A DNA stretch of 64,000 nucleotides. Source: Agapetus fuscipes (lineage: Eukaryota > Arthropoda > Insecta > Trichoptera > Glossosomatidae). The notes beneath the pieces are model-generated. The model was not told the origin of the DNA, searched no databases, and saw nothing but the letters and a program-made list of their open reading frames with translations. Shown piece by piece: positions 1 through 9,336 of the stretch. Each line of letters opens with the position of its first letter. The first letter of the stretch is position 1. The translations under genes were made by a program, and so were the position numbers. The stretch lies in NCBI GenBank assembly GCA_951799405.1, contig OX637353.1:14198001-14262000 (forward strand), read 5' to 3'.

Positions 1-1
1 G

Positions 2-166
2 GACCAAATATCCGAAATTGCGAATGAATGGAATATCCAGAGTCATAATAAAAGAAGAGCTTGTATGAAGAAGGTTATGACTCTGGAGGAAATGAAAGAA
101 GTATGTAAGGATAGAAAGAAATGGCGGTTGATCTGTGATGTTGGCGGCTGGGGTTTGTTAAAGTAA
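2..166 (+). CDS. LINE-C (RTE-like) ORF, C-terminal 54 residues, cut by window edge
   Basis: The frame starting at base 2 is open from the window edge to a TAA at 164-166. It ends in a basic, tryptophan-containing tail (KDRKKWRL near the end) of the kind seen at the extreme C-terminus of RTE-type endonuclease/reverse-transcriptase proteins. No catalytic domain is inside the window. The same tail recurs at 51030-51077, and in both places it is followed by the same 3' UTR and the R1 repeat, so the two form one element. The assignment to RTE rests on this tail only and is an inference. Confidence 0.5.
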   Translation, partial: DQISEIANEWNIQSHNKRRACMKKVMTLEEMKEVCKDRKKWRLICDVGGWGLLK

Positions 167-511
167 AATTGGTTTTGTGATTTAGTTTTTTATGTCAATG
201 TATAGGTATATTGTTGTTTATTGATTTTAAAAATGTAATTTGTCATGTATGTTCCTTGACTTATAGGTTGTTATGCGGCTGACCACCCATACTGTAAAAA
301 AAATTGGTTCACTTTGCCAATGTCACCCCTGTTTCAGGGAAGGACGGCAAGAGTTGCAAGGCTTATGTTCATTTGAGATTGGGTTTTTATATTGTAGGTC
401 CACATGCGGCATGTGTTAGCGCGAAATTATACATATCTGCTTGTGGGAATGCTTTTAATATAAATCTTAAATGATATATATCTTTGCAGCTTAGATTAGA
501 TTAGATTAGAT
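167..511 (+). mobile_element. LINE-C 3' UTR ending in R1 and a (TTAGA)n tail
   Basis: This directly follows the LINE-C stop codon. Bases 210-290 hold the long-class R1 leader (aaaaatgtaatttgt, then ccttgacttatagg). R1 proper runs to about 488 and ends in a short tandem TTAGA tail at 489-511. R1 landmarks are ggctgaccaccca, ttgccaatgtcacccctg, agcgcgaa and the terminal cttagatt. Because R1 here is continuous with a LINE C-terminus, the many isolated R1 copies in the window are probably 5'-truncated 3' ends of this LINE, or a SINE-like derivative of it. Confidence 0.6.
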
Positions 512-596
512 TGAGTATTCGAGAAAAATGTATGTGAACTTGAAAAGCACCTCTGGCGAAACAAGTTTCGAAGCATTTTTTGCCACAGGTGCTTTT
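512..596. repeat. inverted LINE-B scrap and 15-bp hairpin
   Basis: Bases 512-535 (gagtattcgagaaaaatgta) are the reverse complement of part of the LINE-B ORF near 925-950, which suggests a 5' inversion or rearranged copy. Arms 543-557 and 582-596 pair with one mismatch and enclose a smaller cgaaac/gtttcg hairpin. Confidence 0.45.
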
Positions 597-599
597 AAA

Positions 600-1073
600 G
601 TTTATATATTTTTTTAAGAAAGCCTGTGCGGGAGACTCTCTAGGTTCAAGAGACTCTATGACACTTGTTATAACTTATAGTGCCGCAGAGGTGTTGTTGA
701 TGTGGCAGTTGTCCTTGTCCGGTTGCAGGGTCGTTAGCTGCGCAGTGCTATGGTGTGTGTTACGTTGCGTTGTGTTTTGAGACACTGAGAGGAAATGGCG
801 ATTGATATTGGATTTGAATAGGGTAAGGTTAAATTGGGATGGAAACACAGATACCGGTAACTCATTCCATAAGCGGGCAGTTTGGCAGAGGAATGAGTCG
901 TGAAAACACCAAGTTCTCATAGTTGTACATTTTTCTCGAATACTCAATACTTCGCGTATTGTGAAATAACTCGTACTACGGGTACAGAGCGCAAACACAG
1001 TGTTGGAAGTCAGATAAGAAAGGAGTGACAGTTGCCCAATCAAGTGAAAACTTCCTGACACATTCTCGAACAT
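600..1073 (-). mobile_element. LINE-B 3' end: non-LTR RT C-terminus plus 3' tail
   Basis: The minus-strand ORF (675-1073, 132 aa) contains a segment of the form RLWNELPxSVFP...LFKSNINRH near residues 67-93. This is the usual C-terminal signature of Jockey/I/CR1-like non-LTR reverse transcriptases, beyond the catalytic domain. The copy is 5' truncated and has no RT active site. Bases 600-674 are the 3' end, with a GCGGCACTA motif, a CCCGCACAGG motif and a short A-rich tail. That tail closely matches the tails of the SINE1 copies at 34219-34381 and 35808-36126. Confidence 0.6.
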
Positions 1074-1212
1074 ATTGAAGGGTTGTTTCCATTCTTGTTT
1101 ATTTGGAAACGTTGAATTGTTTGATGTGCTAAAGAAAATTGCACCTTACTGCTATAAAAACGTTTTTATTTTTACTTTGATTTACCCCGATAAAACATTG
1201 CGTTAAATCCCA

Positions 1213-1728
1213 TCTATAATCTTAGTTGCAAAGATATATTACAATTTAAAGTTCATATTAAATGCATGCCCGCAAACAGACACGTGTAAATTCGTTCTTA
1301 CGAATGCTGCGTGTGTACTAATAAAATAAAATCCAAACCTCAAATGAACATAAAACCTGAAACTTGTTCTGACCTTCCATAAAAAATGGTGACATTGATG
1401 ATGATAAGGATCAGTGATCTGTGATAAGGATGTACTGACTTCTTCAGGGCTTGTACTTAGACTCTAAGTACAAGCCCTGAAGAAGTCAGTCATACGTTAC
1501 TGACGAAACGTAGCAGCCTTCTAAAAAGAATAAATCAGCCTACAAAAGAATTATTTCACCATGGTCTACAAGCCCGAAAAGATGGATTTTACATCCTTAT
1601 CATCATCATCTGAAGGCGGCCATGAAAGCCTAAAAACACTTATAATGGTGACATTGTTTGCCAATGTTAAACATTTTTTTTACAATATACCCATATTATT
1701 TTACAATATGGGTGGTTAGCGTCATACC
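1213..1728 (-). repeat. R1 copy, interrupted by an insertion
   Basis: R1 in reverse orientation. It begins on the right with gggtggttagcgtcatacc and ends on the left with aatcttagttgc. It is split by a 246-bp insertion at 1398-1643, which is flanked by a 13-bp duplication (aatggtgacattg at 1385-1397 and 1644-1656). Confidence 0.75.
1398..1643. mobile_element. miniature foldback element with hammerhead-like core (possibly Penelope-like)
   Basis: The 246-bp insert has a 13-bp target duplication. Its ends carry inverted GATGATAAGGAT/ATCCTTATCATC motifs. Inside are perfect 26-bp arms (1435-1460 and 1464-1489, 3-nt spacer). Bases 1477-1510 read CTGAAGA, one base, a 6-bp stem (GTCAGT/ACTGAC), then GAAACG. 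This resembles the core of the hammerhead ribozymes known from Penelope-like retroelements, but with one extra base before stem II. No protein is encoded. Confidence 0.5.
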
Positions 1729-2440
1729 AAATCACACCATGGACCAATATATAAAAGACAAAGATTGGGTACGTCTGTTTATTTCCATAGCAACAAACGT
1801 CCCATGGTACCAGTAGGTAAACCACAAAAAAATGAGACCTAAACGGACGGTTGCCTGGAAAGTGATTATTGTTATAATGCGATCTCACTTCTATAAAGAT
1901 GACGCCCTAGAGCGCACTCTTTCTGGCTCACGGAACAGCTCAAATGGTCCATCTACTTATCTTTTATGTTGATTAATCATTTACATTAAATAAAAAATTC
2001 GCGAATTAAAAATAAAGTAGGATATACGAGAAAATACATATTCAACAAATTTCATTTAAATTTTTTCGCTTTAAACACACAATAATAAACGTTTTCCAAA
2101 ACATTTATTTTCTTTTTACCCAAAATACAAAATTGTACAGAATTTCGACTTTAAATTGAAATATAAATTTAAATGTAGTGTGAAGAGTCTGGAGCGTTAT
2201 TTTCATGTTTTTCGTTGACCTCTCCTTCCCTCTTCATCCCCTGCAATGATTACTTCATAAATCCTCCCCACCATCCTCCACAAAACGTTGTAAACTCTCC
2301 CTTTTCTATTTAAATAATGTTAACCCATTCTCTGCCGCTCGCAAAAGATAAAGAATAATTTATAAAGCATGTGTCAACTACCAATTAAAATACTACACTA
2401 AAATGGAGGTGCAGTATTGTACCGACTTGCAAACAGTGTC
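1729..2440. other. AT-rich spacer with a 73-bp dispersed segment
   Basis: No gene is seen. Bases 1850-1922 (ggttgcctggaaagtgatta ... gcgcactct) recur in degraded form at 2932-3004, so they belong to a dispersed repeat. The rest is unassigned. Confidence 0.4.
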
Positions 2441-2880
2441 CATTTCTGTCCCCACAGTGCTTTTTGGGCTTATCTACAATTTGATTCAAATTTACTGGTA
2501 GGAATCTGGACGGGGATGGGTATCCAGAATAAAGAAGGAAAACCGGAAAGGACTACAACTCGCAGAAATTGGACTCAATGGTTTTTAACGCGACATATAT
2601 TAGTCAAAAGTTACACGCGCCACAACCCAACCTTCCTGCTGGGAGGTCGGTACAAGAGAGAGAGAGTTTACATATGAAATGACAGAAGAGGCAAAAGCGT
2701 CTTCTTTTTCTTTTGACTTCTGATGGCTATTAGAGCTTTCTTTCTAGTTTGAGGAACTGTCAGGCTTAATTCAGACCAATGGCCTTTAAATGAAATTGTC
2801 TTAAGAATCACATTCTACACAATCTGAGCTAAGAAATTAACAGAAAACACGATAGTGTGAGAGTTGTTTTTTTTATTTTT
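2441..2880 (-). mobile_element. M1 MITE (GTCCCC family), rearranged copy
   Basis: The left end shows gtccccacagtgctttttt and the right end shows acacgatagtgtgagagttg with aatcacattctacacaatctgagct before it. Both are M1 landmarks, compared with 7443-7916 and 15663-15924. The middle (about 2500-2690) is unlike M1 and is presumably inserted sequence. Confidence 0.45.
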
Positions 2881-3019
2881 TTGTACAATCAGTCAATCAA
2901 CGTCATACGTCAAAAGAGACAACATGACGCTTGCCTGGAAACTGATTATTGTTTAAATAAGACCTCATTTATATGAAGATTACGCCCTAGAACGCAATCT
3001 CTCATCTCTCAACTTACAA

Positions 3020-3210
3020 CTAAGCTACACATTTAGTGTAACTTCAAGCCTGCGTTATCCCCGAAGAGATCGCATGTGGTAATTTAGGACCCATTTATTT
3101 TTACCGGTAAGGGGACCGACCTCACGCCAACCACTTAAGTTGAAATGGGGGTTTCCGAGGTCCAGAGAGGTCTAGTTTTCATTTATTGTGAAGGCTGCGC
3201 AAACCTTGCT
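3020..3210 (-). mobile_element. SINE2, body and 3' end only
   Basis: Reverse-oriented SINE2 body: the cacatttagtgtaacttc end, the CCCCGAAG..GATCGCATGTG segment, taaggggaccgacctcacgcc and aaccttgctgac. The tRNA-like head is missing. Confidence 0.65.
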
Positions 3211-3325
3211 GACTCACATACATATATTTGATTTTATTTAATAGAGAAAGAAGGTAACAGCAGTCAACGGGTTAAACACTGACGATAAGGAAGAGCGGCA
3301 TTATTTTTACATCGCCCGCCGTCAT

Positions 3326-3457
3326 AAAGTCCCGCCAAAACAAGCGACGCACCGCGAAATCTACTCACGATGACTAATGAGGCCTGTGGACCGCCCCTCA
3401 TCGCCAAATTTATTTCGCGCGCCAAAAAAAAATCCCGCCAAAAAAAACGCGCCAAAA
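3326..3457. promoter_or_regulatory. cluster of E2F-like motifs
   Basis: Four E2F-type motifs lie within 130 bp: CCCGCCAAAA at 3331-3340 and 3434-3443, TTTCGCGC overlapping GCGCGCCAAAA at 3413-3427, and CGCGCCAAAA at 3448-3457. A weaker TCGCCAAAT is at 3401. The block is more CpG-rich than its surroundings. No adjacent coding exon is visible, so the regulatory role is inferred from motif density alone. Confidence 0.35.
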
Positions 3458-3790
3458 TTATACTTGGAAATGCAGACAGCGAGATATTCTCTCTTTAATT
3501 TTGACGTTTTGATGAAAATTGTTTGGTCGAAATAAAAAAATTAAAAGGTGGAATGTATTTGGTGATTGTTTAAAACAATGTCACTCATGTGCCTGGGAAG
3601 GCGAGGAATATTTTAATTAAAAATATTACATCAGATTAAAATACAAAAATATAAAAAAATCAGGTCGAAAAAACACCTTTGGTAAATCGGCTCCGTAGGT
3701 ATCTTTCAAAATACATAAATATGTGTGTTTTTATGTTGATTTATTTTTAATTGTTTTTATTATTTTATTATGAATTTTATTATAAAATAT
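3458..3790. other. AT-rich spacer
   Basis: Low-complexity A/T-rich sequence with no ORF, repeat or motif that I can support. Confidence 0.4.
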
Positions 3791-4077
3791 AAAATGTAAT
3801 TTGTCGTGTGTGTGTGTTCCTTGACTTATATGTTGGTATGCGGCTGACCACCCATGCTGTAAAAATGGTTCACTTTGCCAATGTCACCCCTGTCTCAGGG
3901 AAGGACGGCAAGAGTTGCAGGGTGTATGTCCATTTGAGATTTGGTTTTTATGTTGTAGGTTCACATGAGGCATGTGCAAGCGCGAACTTGTACGTGTCTG
4001 GTTGTGAGAATGCATGTAATGTGAATCTCCAATGTAACATATCTTTGCAACTTAGATTAGATTAGATTAGATTAGAT
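3791..4077 (+). repeat. R1 copy, long class
   Basis: Full-length long-class R1 with the aaaatgtaatttgtcgtg leader, ggtatgcggctgacc, and a tail of four to five TTAGA units ending at 4077. Confidence 0.8.
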
Positions 4078-4540
4078 GGACTCTAAAATATCCCTTGCCT
4101 ATGACGTCACCTATAGAATTTAAAAAAGGATATATTCCCGATAATCAGGGATCTTTTCTAGTTCACAGCACTGTGAGCCCATACACTTGGCGGTAATGCT
4201 AAATACAGTAAGATGCACTTAAATGTATTTTCAAATTACCTGTTTAATATATTATTCTATTGAAATTATGACGCTCTGTACTGTCTTTAGCCCAACCGTG
4301 ACATCACATACATATCCTGCAAATTCTTCTCCGAAAAAAAAATGGTGACATTTCTTTATTTTATTTTTTTGATTTGATTGTATTTTACTTTATTTTACTT
4401 TTCACTTTAATTCCTTATTATATTACTAATCCTTTTTTATTTTCTTTATGTTTTGATTTTATTTTATTTTGATTTCATTTCTTCCATTTAATTAAGTACA
4501 CCAAGAATGAAATCTTTTATCAAAACTGTGAAAGTCCATT
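4078..4540. other. unassigned spacer, T-rich in its second half
   Basis: 4078-4340 has no recognisable feature. 4350-4500 is T-rich low-complexity sequence. Confidence 0.4.
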
Positions 4541-4544
4541 GTAT

Positions 4545-4700
4545 TTATTTAAAAAAAAACACAGTTTTAATTCACTATTATTTATTATTTATTCTCAAAC
4601 GTTTTTGCCTTAAAATGCATCATCAGGAGCAGTGACTTGCAATAAAAATCAATGAGAAACAAATTTCGACACAAAAAACAAAAAATATTCCCTATTTTGA
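4545..4700 (-). mobile_element. possible miniature Penelope-like element
   Basis: On the minus strand, 4640-4600 reads CTGATGA, one base, a short stem with a TTAAGGC side, then AAAAACG. It is preceded by an A-rich arm with aaaacacagttttaatt (4556-4575). This is the arrangement of the duplicated-target elements at 8164-8322 and 24385-24672. No clear target duplication was found here. Confidence 0.35.
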
Positions 4701-5072
4701 ATTTAAAAACAAATTTTCACCAACTGCACTCTTTTCCATAGTTTCCACTTTCCATGAAATCATTTTGATGTTTTCCTGCTTGTGACATATTTGTCGCAAT
4801 CCTTTGTGCGGGAATATTCCGATTACAACCATATAATTACTGTATACTGTCCATTGAGTTATAGCATAGGGAAGCGGAAACTAACATACTGAATTGATAC
4901 ATACTTGTTCCCACTTGCGTTCCTCTCCTGTCAAACGTTGCAGTGGTGCCCTCAATGTACGGCGGCAACAATTACAAATATGACGCATTAAATATCACAA
5001 TAGTTATAACGAAATGAGTGATAAAATTAAAATATGAATATTATACACCTTGAAAATATGAAATATTGACAC

Positions 5073-5300
5073 CAGTGGCGAAGCGTGCCATACAAGCCGA
5101 TTCCTATCGGCTTCCATTTTAAAATGATGTAACAAAGTAGTTAAAAAATATAGGCACAAAGTAAAAAAATACATTTAAATCCAAAGAAACAATACGTATT
5201 TTTCCCCATTGAAACCATGCAGTCTACTTTATTATCATTTCTGCCTCATTTCAAACGGGAAACCGATGGAAAACGGCTTGTATGGCACCCTTCGTTACTG
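5073..5300 (+). mobile_element. M4: hAT-like MITE with perfect 8-bp target duplication
   Basis: The 228-bp element starts CAGTGGCGAAGCGTGCC and ends with its inverted counterpart, finishing in TTACTG. Flanks ATTGACAC at 5065-5072 and 5301-5308 form a perfect 8-bp target duplication, the length typical of hAT elements. It has no coding capacity. A second copy in the opposite orientation is at 39603-39824. Confidence 0.85.
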
Positions 5301-5308
5301 ATTGACAC

Positions 5309-5766
5309 CAATTCTGGCGATCACAATATTTGTAACGCGTGTTATCTGTCAACTCTAGCTATTTCCGGTCTAATTGGCAGCCATTATTTGCAATGGTACC
5401 AACATTCAAGTTTTTTTTTTCGCTTTGCCGAGTTTTTTGTACATATAGAAATGCAACTGTGAAGTTCTTTGTTCTTTTTCTAACTAATGACCATTTTCGT
5501 AATATATTGAGACAGATATGTATATTTTCGTTAAAATAATTTCTAGTCCACAGATATTACAAATCAATGATACTGTCACTTGGCATCCAAATCTGACAGC
5601 TCACCTGTCAGTGTAACAGATTTTGTCGTTTGTGGAGCGCACAATTAGTCTTTTAGTTACAATTTGTCATCGGAGCCTGCAGTTCTAAGAGCATTGTTCC
5701 ATTTATACAGTTGAACAAAGACAAATTTATCAGCCAGTTTATATATCAACCAGTTTATATAAATGG
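5309..5766. other. unassigned spacer
   Basis: No gene, repeat or motif recognised. The short ORFs here have no family features. Confidence 0.4.
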
Positions 5767-6008
5767 ATATTCCTTGACTTATAGGTTGGTATAAGGGTGA
5801 CCACCCATACTTTGCCAATGTCACCCCTGTTTCACGGAACGTCGGTAAAAGTTGCAGGGGTTATGTTCATTTGAGATTGGGTTTTTATATTGTAGGTCCA
5901 CATGCGGCATGTGTTAGCGCGAAATTATGCGTGTCTGCTTGTGAGAATGCATTTAATATAAATTTTAAATGATATATATCTTTGCAGCTTAGATTTAGAT
6001 TTAGATAT
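5767..6008 (+). repeat. R1 copy
   Basis: R1 starting at attccttgacttatagg and ending with a TTTAGA-type tail (cttagatttagatttagat). A second 30-bp R1 5' stub (tccttgacatattggtat) follows at 6008. Confidence 0.75.
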
Positions 6009-6044
6009 CCTTGACATATTGGTATAAGGGTGATACCCATCTAA

Positions 6045-6535
6045 AATCTATAGTCTCAGTTGCAAGGATATATTCATTTAAAGCTCTCAGATGTATGCCC
6101 ACAAACCAACACGTGTAGTTCTAATCTAATCTAATCTAAGCTGCAAAGATATATATCATTTAAGATTTATACTAAATGCATTCCCACAAGCAGATATGTA
6201 TAATTTCGCGCTAACACATGCCGCATGTGGACCTACAATATAAAAACCCAATCTCAAATGAACATAAGCCTTGCAACTCTTGCCGTCCTTCCCTGAAACA
6301 GGGGTGACATTGGCAAAGTGAACCAATTTTTATATTATGGGTGGTCAGCCGCATAACAACCTGTAGTTCGCGCTTACAAATGCTGAATGCGTACTTACAA
6401 ATAAAATCCAAACCCCAAATGAACATAAGCCCCACAACTTTTGCCGACCTTCCCTGAAACAGGGGTGACATTGGCAAAGTGAACCATTTTTTACAGTATG
6501 GGTGGTCAGCCTCATACCAACCTATAAGTCAAGGA
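6045..6535 (-). repeat. R1 short-class copy, split by another R1
   Basis: Host R1 in two parts, 6045-6121 and 6370-6535. It reads through once the intervening R1 and one copy of the duplicated TGTAGTTC are removed. Confidence 0.75.
6122..6361 (-). repeat. R1 long-class copy inserted in R1
   Basis: A 240-bp R1 flanked by the 8-bp duplication TGTAGTTC (6114-6121 and 6362-6369). Its 3' end carries three to four TTAGA units and its 5' end is at ggttgttatgcggc. This shows R1 to be a retroposed unit with its own target duplication. Confidence 0.8.
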
Positions 6536-6745
6536 AATCCATGCTGTAAAAATTTGGTTCACTTTGCCACTGTCACCTTTGTTTCAGGGAACGTCGGCAA
6601 AAGTTGCAGGGGCTATGTTCATTTGAGGTTTGGTTTTATTTTAAGTACACATTCAGCATTTGTAAGCGCAAACTACACGTGTTTATTTGTAGGCATACAT
6701 TTTAGAGCTTTAAATGAATATATCCTTGCAACTTAGATTAAAGAT
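6536..6745 (+). repeat. R1 copy lacking its 5' end
   Basis: Starts at atgctgtaaaaatttggttc, head-to-head with the previous R1, and ends in cttagattaaagatt. Short class (attcagcatttgtaagcgc). Confidence 0.7.
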
Positions 6746-7069
6746 TAGCGTTTTCTTTCGGAGAAAAGAGGAAAAAAGTGCATTTATCTGAGAAACTTAT
6801 ATAAGCTTATCCTGTCATTTATTCAGTTTAACTTTAAAGTATCGATATATTTCCCAACAAATATTTGAATACACGACAGAGTAATTCACAACACATTTGA
6901 TCCAAAGTTTATCCATAGACCGTCGTTTTTCCGTAAGTAAAATTCACGTTTAGTGGCTGTTGAGCTACGGATTTGCTGAGTGTGAATAACACCGAGAGAA
7001 CTCCAAGTTCACACGGGTTCATAGAACTACATAGAAAATCACAGACATTTTCCGGTGAAGGCGTCTCAC
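6746..7069. other. spacer with R2 repeat fragment
   Basis: 6755-6850 shares the R2 segment gtgcatttatctgagaaac with 42060-42245 and 49465-49640. The remainder is unassigned. Confidence 0.4.
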
Positions 7070-7167
7070 CAGGTTTGTGGAGGATCTCTCGAGGGATGCT
7101 CTTTGACGGTGCGCCGGGCCGTGAAGCCACGCTCTACCGGAACATCGTCAAACGCGTTTGCCGCCAT
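7070..7167 (-). CDS. candidate first coding exon of an unidentified gene
   Basis: On the minus strand an ATG at 7167 in context CAAAATGGCGGC opens 32 codons (beginning MAANAFDDVPVERG, arginine-rich later) and meets CTG|GTGAGA at 7070/7069, a good splice donor. The start sits in a YY1-type GCCGCCATTTTG (7159-7170). A consensus ETS site (CACTTCCGGT, 7191-7200) lies 24-33 bp upstream. The block is clearly richer in G+C and CpG than its surroundings and is not repeated elsewhere in the window. The protein is not recognised, and no downstream exon was found on the minus side. Confidence 0.3.
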
Positions 7168-7200
7168 TTTGTGACGCTCTGCAAATCTCGCACTTCCGGT
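7159..7200 (-). promoter_or_regulatory. YY1-like and ETS-like sites, possible TATA-less promoter
   Basis: GCCGCCATTTTG and CACTTCCGGT lie within 42 bp. This is the pairing commonly seen at housekeeping start sites. On the plus strand an ATG also follows (7214), but it opens only ten codons. Confidence 0.35.
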
Positions 7201-7297
7201 AGACGCAATAAACATGGCAGACACGGCCGTTTTCATTGACTTATGATATCCGTGGACTAAAAATTCTTTAACGAAAATAGACGATGATTAATAATGA

Positions 7298-7372
7298 TTT
7301 TAAAAATGTAATTTGTTGTTTATGTTGCTTGAATTATAGGTTGGTATGCGGCTGACCACCAATGCTATAGAA
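7298..7372 (+). repeat. R1 long-class 5' fragment
   Basis: aaaaatgtaatttgttg leader through ggtatgcggctgaccacc; truncated 3'. Confidence 0.65.
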
Positions 7373-7442
7373 AAATATTATTCAAAGTAGAGGTTATATA
7401 ACAAAAAAATATCTGATAGATAAGTAAGAGAATGACATAAAT

Positions 7443-7916
7443 CGTCCCCATAGTGCTTGTTTGTCTTATGTCCATCAGAGGTAATTCCACATAAGCAATG
7501 TTTGCATGTGTACTGGACCAATGTGTCTTATGAAAACTGAAAATATATTTTTAAAATGTTTAAAACAACTCTCACATTATCGTGTTTTACGTTTTTTCTT
7601 TACCTCCGTACCCTGAGTAGGTACGAGTTGCAAAACTTGAGTTAAGTAAAGTTTACGGAAAGTATTAAAGAGTGGTCTTCCCCAAAATCTGCCGTTTTTG
7701 TTTGTTTGAACTTGATTTTCTTCATCACTGTAACTCTTTTGCTAAGACCATAAAGTGTAAGAAACCATAACAGCAGATTTTGGGGAAAATCTTTCCGTAA
7801 ACTTTACTTTACTCAAGTTTTGCAACTCTTACAGATTGTGATTCTTAAGACAAAATTCATTGAAAGGTTATCTTTGAATCAAATGGCAGAAAAGTTAAAC
7901 AAGCACTGGGGGGACG
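7443..7916 (+). mobile_element. M1 MITE with nested M2
   Basis: Terminal inverted repeats CGTCCCCATAGTGCTTG (left) and CAAGCACTGGGGGGACG (right). Body landmarks are caatgtgtcttatgaaaac and ctctcacattatcgtg. It is interrupted by an M2 element from 7611. Without M2 it is about 250 bp, as in the copy at 15663-15924. Confidence 0.75.
7611..7832. mobile_element. M2 palindromic MITE nested in M1, right end eroded
   Basis: Starts CCCTGAGTAGGTACGAG after a TA (7609-7610). The long inverted arms run through acttgagttaagtaaagttt and its complement. The right terminus lacks the CTAAGGG end seen in the other two copies. Confidence 0.7.
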
Positions 7917-7947
7917 TTATGACAATGAAAAAAAGAAGCATGTAAGC

Positions 7948-8050
7948 CCGCCGGTTTTTATTGGCCAACATTTGGGGGTTTTCTTGCTCTCTATCGCCCC
8001 GGGGTGATTTTGATGGCAGGTTTTAGGTTTTATTTTGCCAGATCCGGCGG
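7948..8050. mobile_element. possible 103-bp mini-element
   Basis: CCGCCGG at 7948-7954 is inverted as CCGGCGG at 8044-8050. Outside both is GTAAGC (7942-7947 and 8051-8056), which fits a 6-bp target duplication. The motifs are short, so this is tentative. Confidence 0.25.
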
Positions 8051-8163
8051 GTAAGCGTTTATGACGCCAACTCTGCGGGACTTGAAATACCACACTCTCT
8101 AGGGATGGGACGGTTACTTCATTTTATAATAATAAAGTAATTTTACGAACCATAAATCTTATA

Positions 8164-8322
8164 TATTAATTAAATAAAACACAGTTTCAATTCTCTTTTA
8201 TATTCTTTTAATTTTGTCTAACGTTTTAGCCTACAAGGCATCATCAGGACAATCTTCGTGTTTTATTTAATTAATATATAATGGACTTTTACTGTGTAAA
8301 CCACCAAACCCTTAAAAATATT
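8164..8322 (-). mobile_element. miniature foldback element with 12-bp target duplication
   Basis: Flanked by ATAAATCTTATA (8152-8163 and 8323-8334). It has inverted arms with attaattaaataaaacac and its complement. On the minus strand near 8250-8222 it carries CTGATGA, one base, a GCCT/AGGC stem, then TAAAACG. Its right end (tttactgtgtaaacca) matches the end of the 24385-24672 insertion (tttcactgtgtgaatac), so the two are one family. Confidence 0.6.
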
Positions 8323-8331
8323 ATAAATCTT

Positions 8332-8625
8332 ATAGGTTGATATGAGGCTAATCGCCCATGATTTACAAAATAAAGGTTCACTTTGCCAATGTCACCACTG
8401 TTGCAGGGAAGGGCGGCACAAGTTGATGGGCTTGCTGATGTATATCTTGACTTACAGGTTAGTTTGATGCTGTAAAAAATGTTTCACTTTGCCAATGTCA
8501 CCCCTGTTTCAGAGAAGATCGGAAAAAAATGCAGGGCTTATGTTCATTTGAGGCTTAGATTTTAATTTGTAAGTAAACATGCAGTATTTGTTAGCGCGAA
8601 CTTACACGTGCCTCTTCTACGAACA
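8332..8625 (+). repeat. two partial R1 copies in tandem
   Basis: 8332-8440 is a 5' half (ttataggttgatatgagg to gggcggcacaagttg). 8446-8625 starts at tcttgacttacaggtt and reaches gcgcgaacttacacgtg. Both are diverged. Confidence 0.6.
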
Positions 8626-8878
8626 AATTGATAAACGTATGCCTTACTTTGATGACTGGTTGTAGAGAAGGTCAGCTACCTCAGCGTTTCATCGGAGTCG
8701 TATCCAACAGGAGACGTGTATCTTGAGATGAACTCATATAAACACGTGCCTCTTTAGCTTGACTTGATGAAGAAGACGTCGGATTCCTGAAGAAGAAGAT
8801 GTACAAACTACGAACGGTTTTTTATTGTTCAAAATCATTAATAATAATACTAATACGATGATATAAATCGTATACTGT
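8626..8878. other. unassigned spacer
   Basis: No feature recognised. Confidence 0.35.
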
Positions 8879-9047
8879 TTGTGCTCCTCCGGGATTCGAA
8901 CCCACAACCCTTCCGTTTACGAGTCCAAAGTGTTATCATTGGACTACGGACCGGTTATAAGGCTGCATGGACCATTGGTGACTGGTCTTTGGTAAAAGGA
9001 TATATGAAGTTTTCAACCCAGCGAAGAGTATATTTGAAAATATAAAT
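8879..9047 (-). mobile_element. SINE1 head plus a second SINE1 body fragment
   Basis: 8879-8955 is the reverse complement of the tRNA-like head (B box as ggattcgaacc, A box as attggactacg). 8956-9047 is a separate body fragment in the same orientation (gactggtctttggtaaa, ttcaacccagcgaagag). The order shows two adjoining partial copies. Confidence 0.7.
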
Positions 9048-9336
9048 AGTTCACATTCCCTTCAACCCTTCACATCTCTACTCTGCAATGCAAGCCCCTT
9101 TAAGTAAAGTCGTTTAGAAAAGCGACGACGGGAGTGTCGGTAAAGATGGTCATAAAAATATAAGAACCAAGATGACCGACGCAAAAATAAAAGAAGTCAT
9201 CTTGGATTCAATGCTCCCCGTTCCAAAAATATATGCTTCCAGACGGTATACGCCCCAGGCATCTAATCTAGTTATTTTCAAAAATATTTCGAAATGTTTT
9301 TCTTTTTCTGTAATAAAAAAAAAACTGGTGGTTTTA
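9048..9336. other. unassigned spacer
   Basis: No gene or family recognised. Confidence 0.35.
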
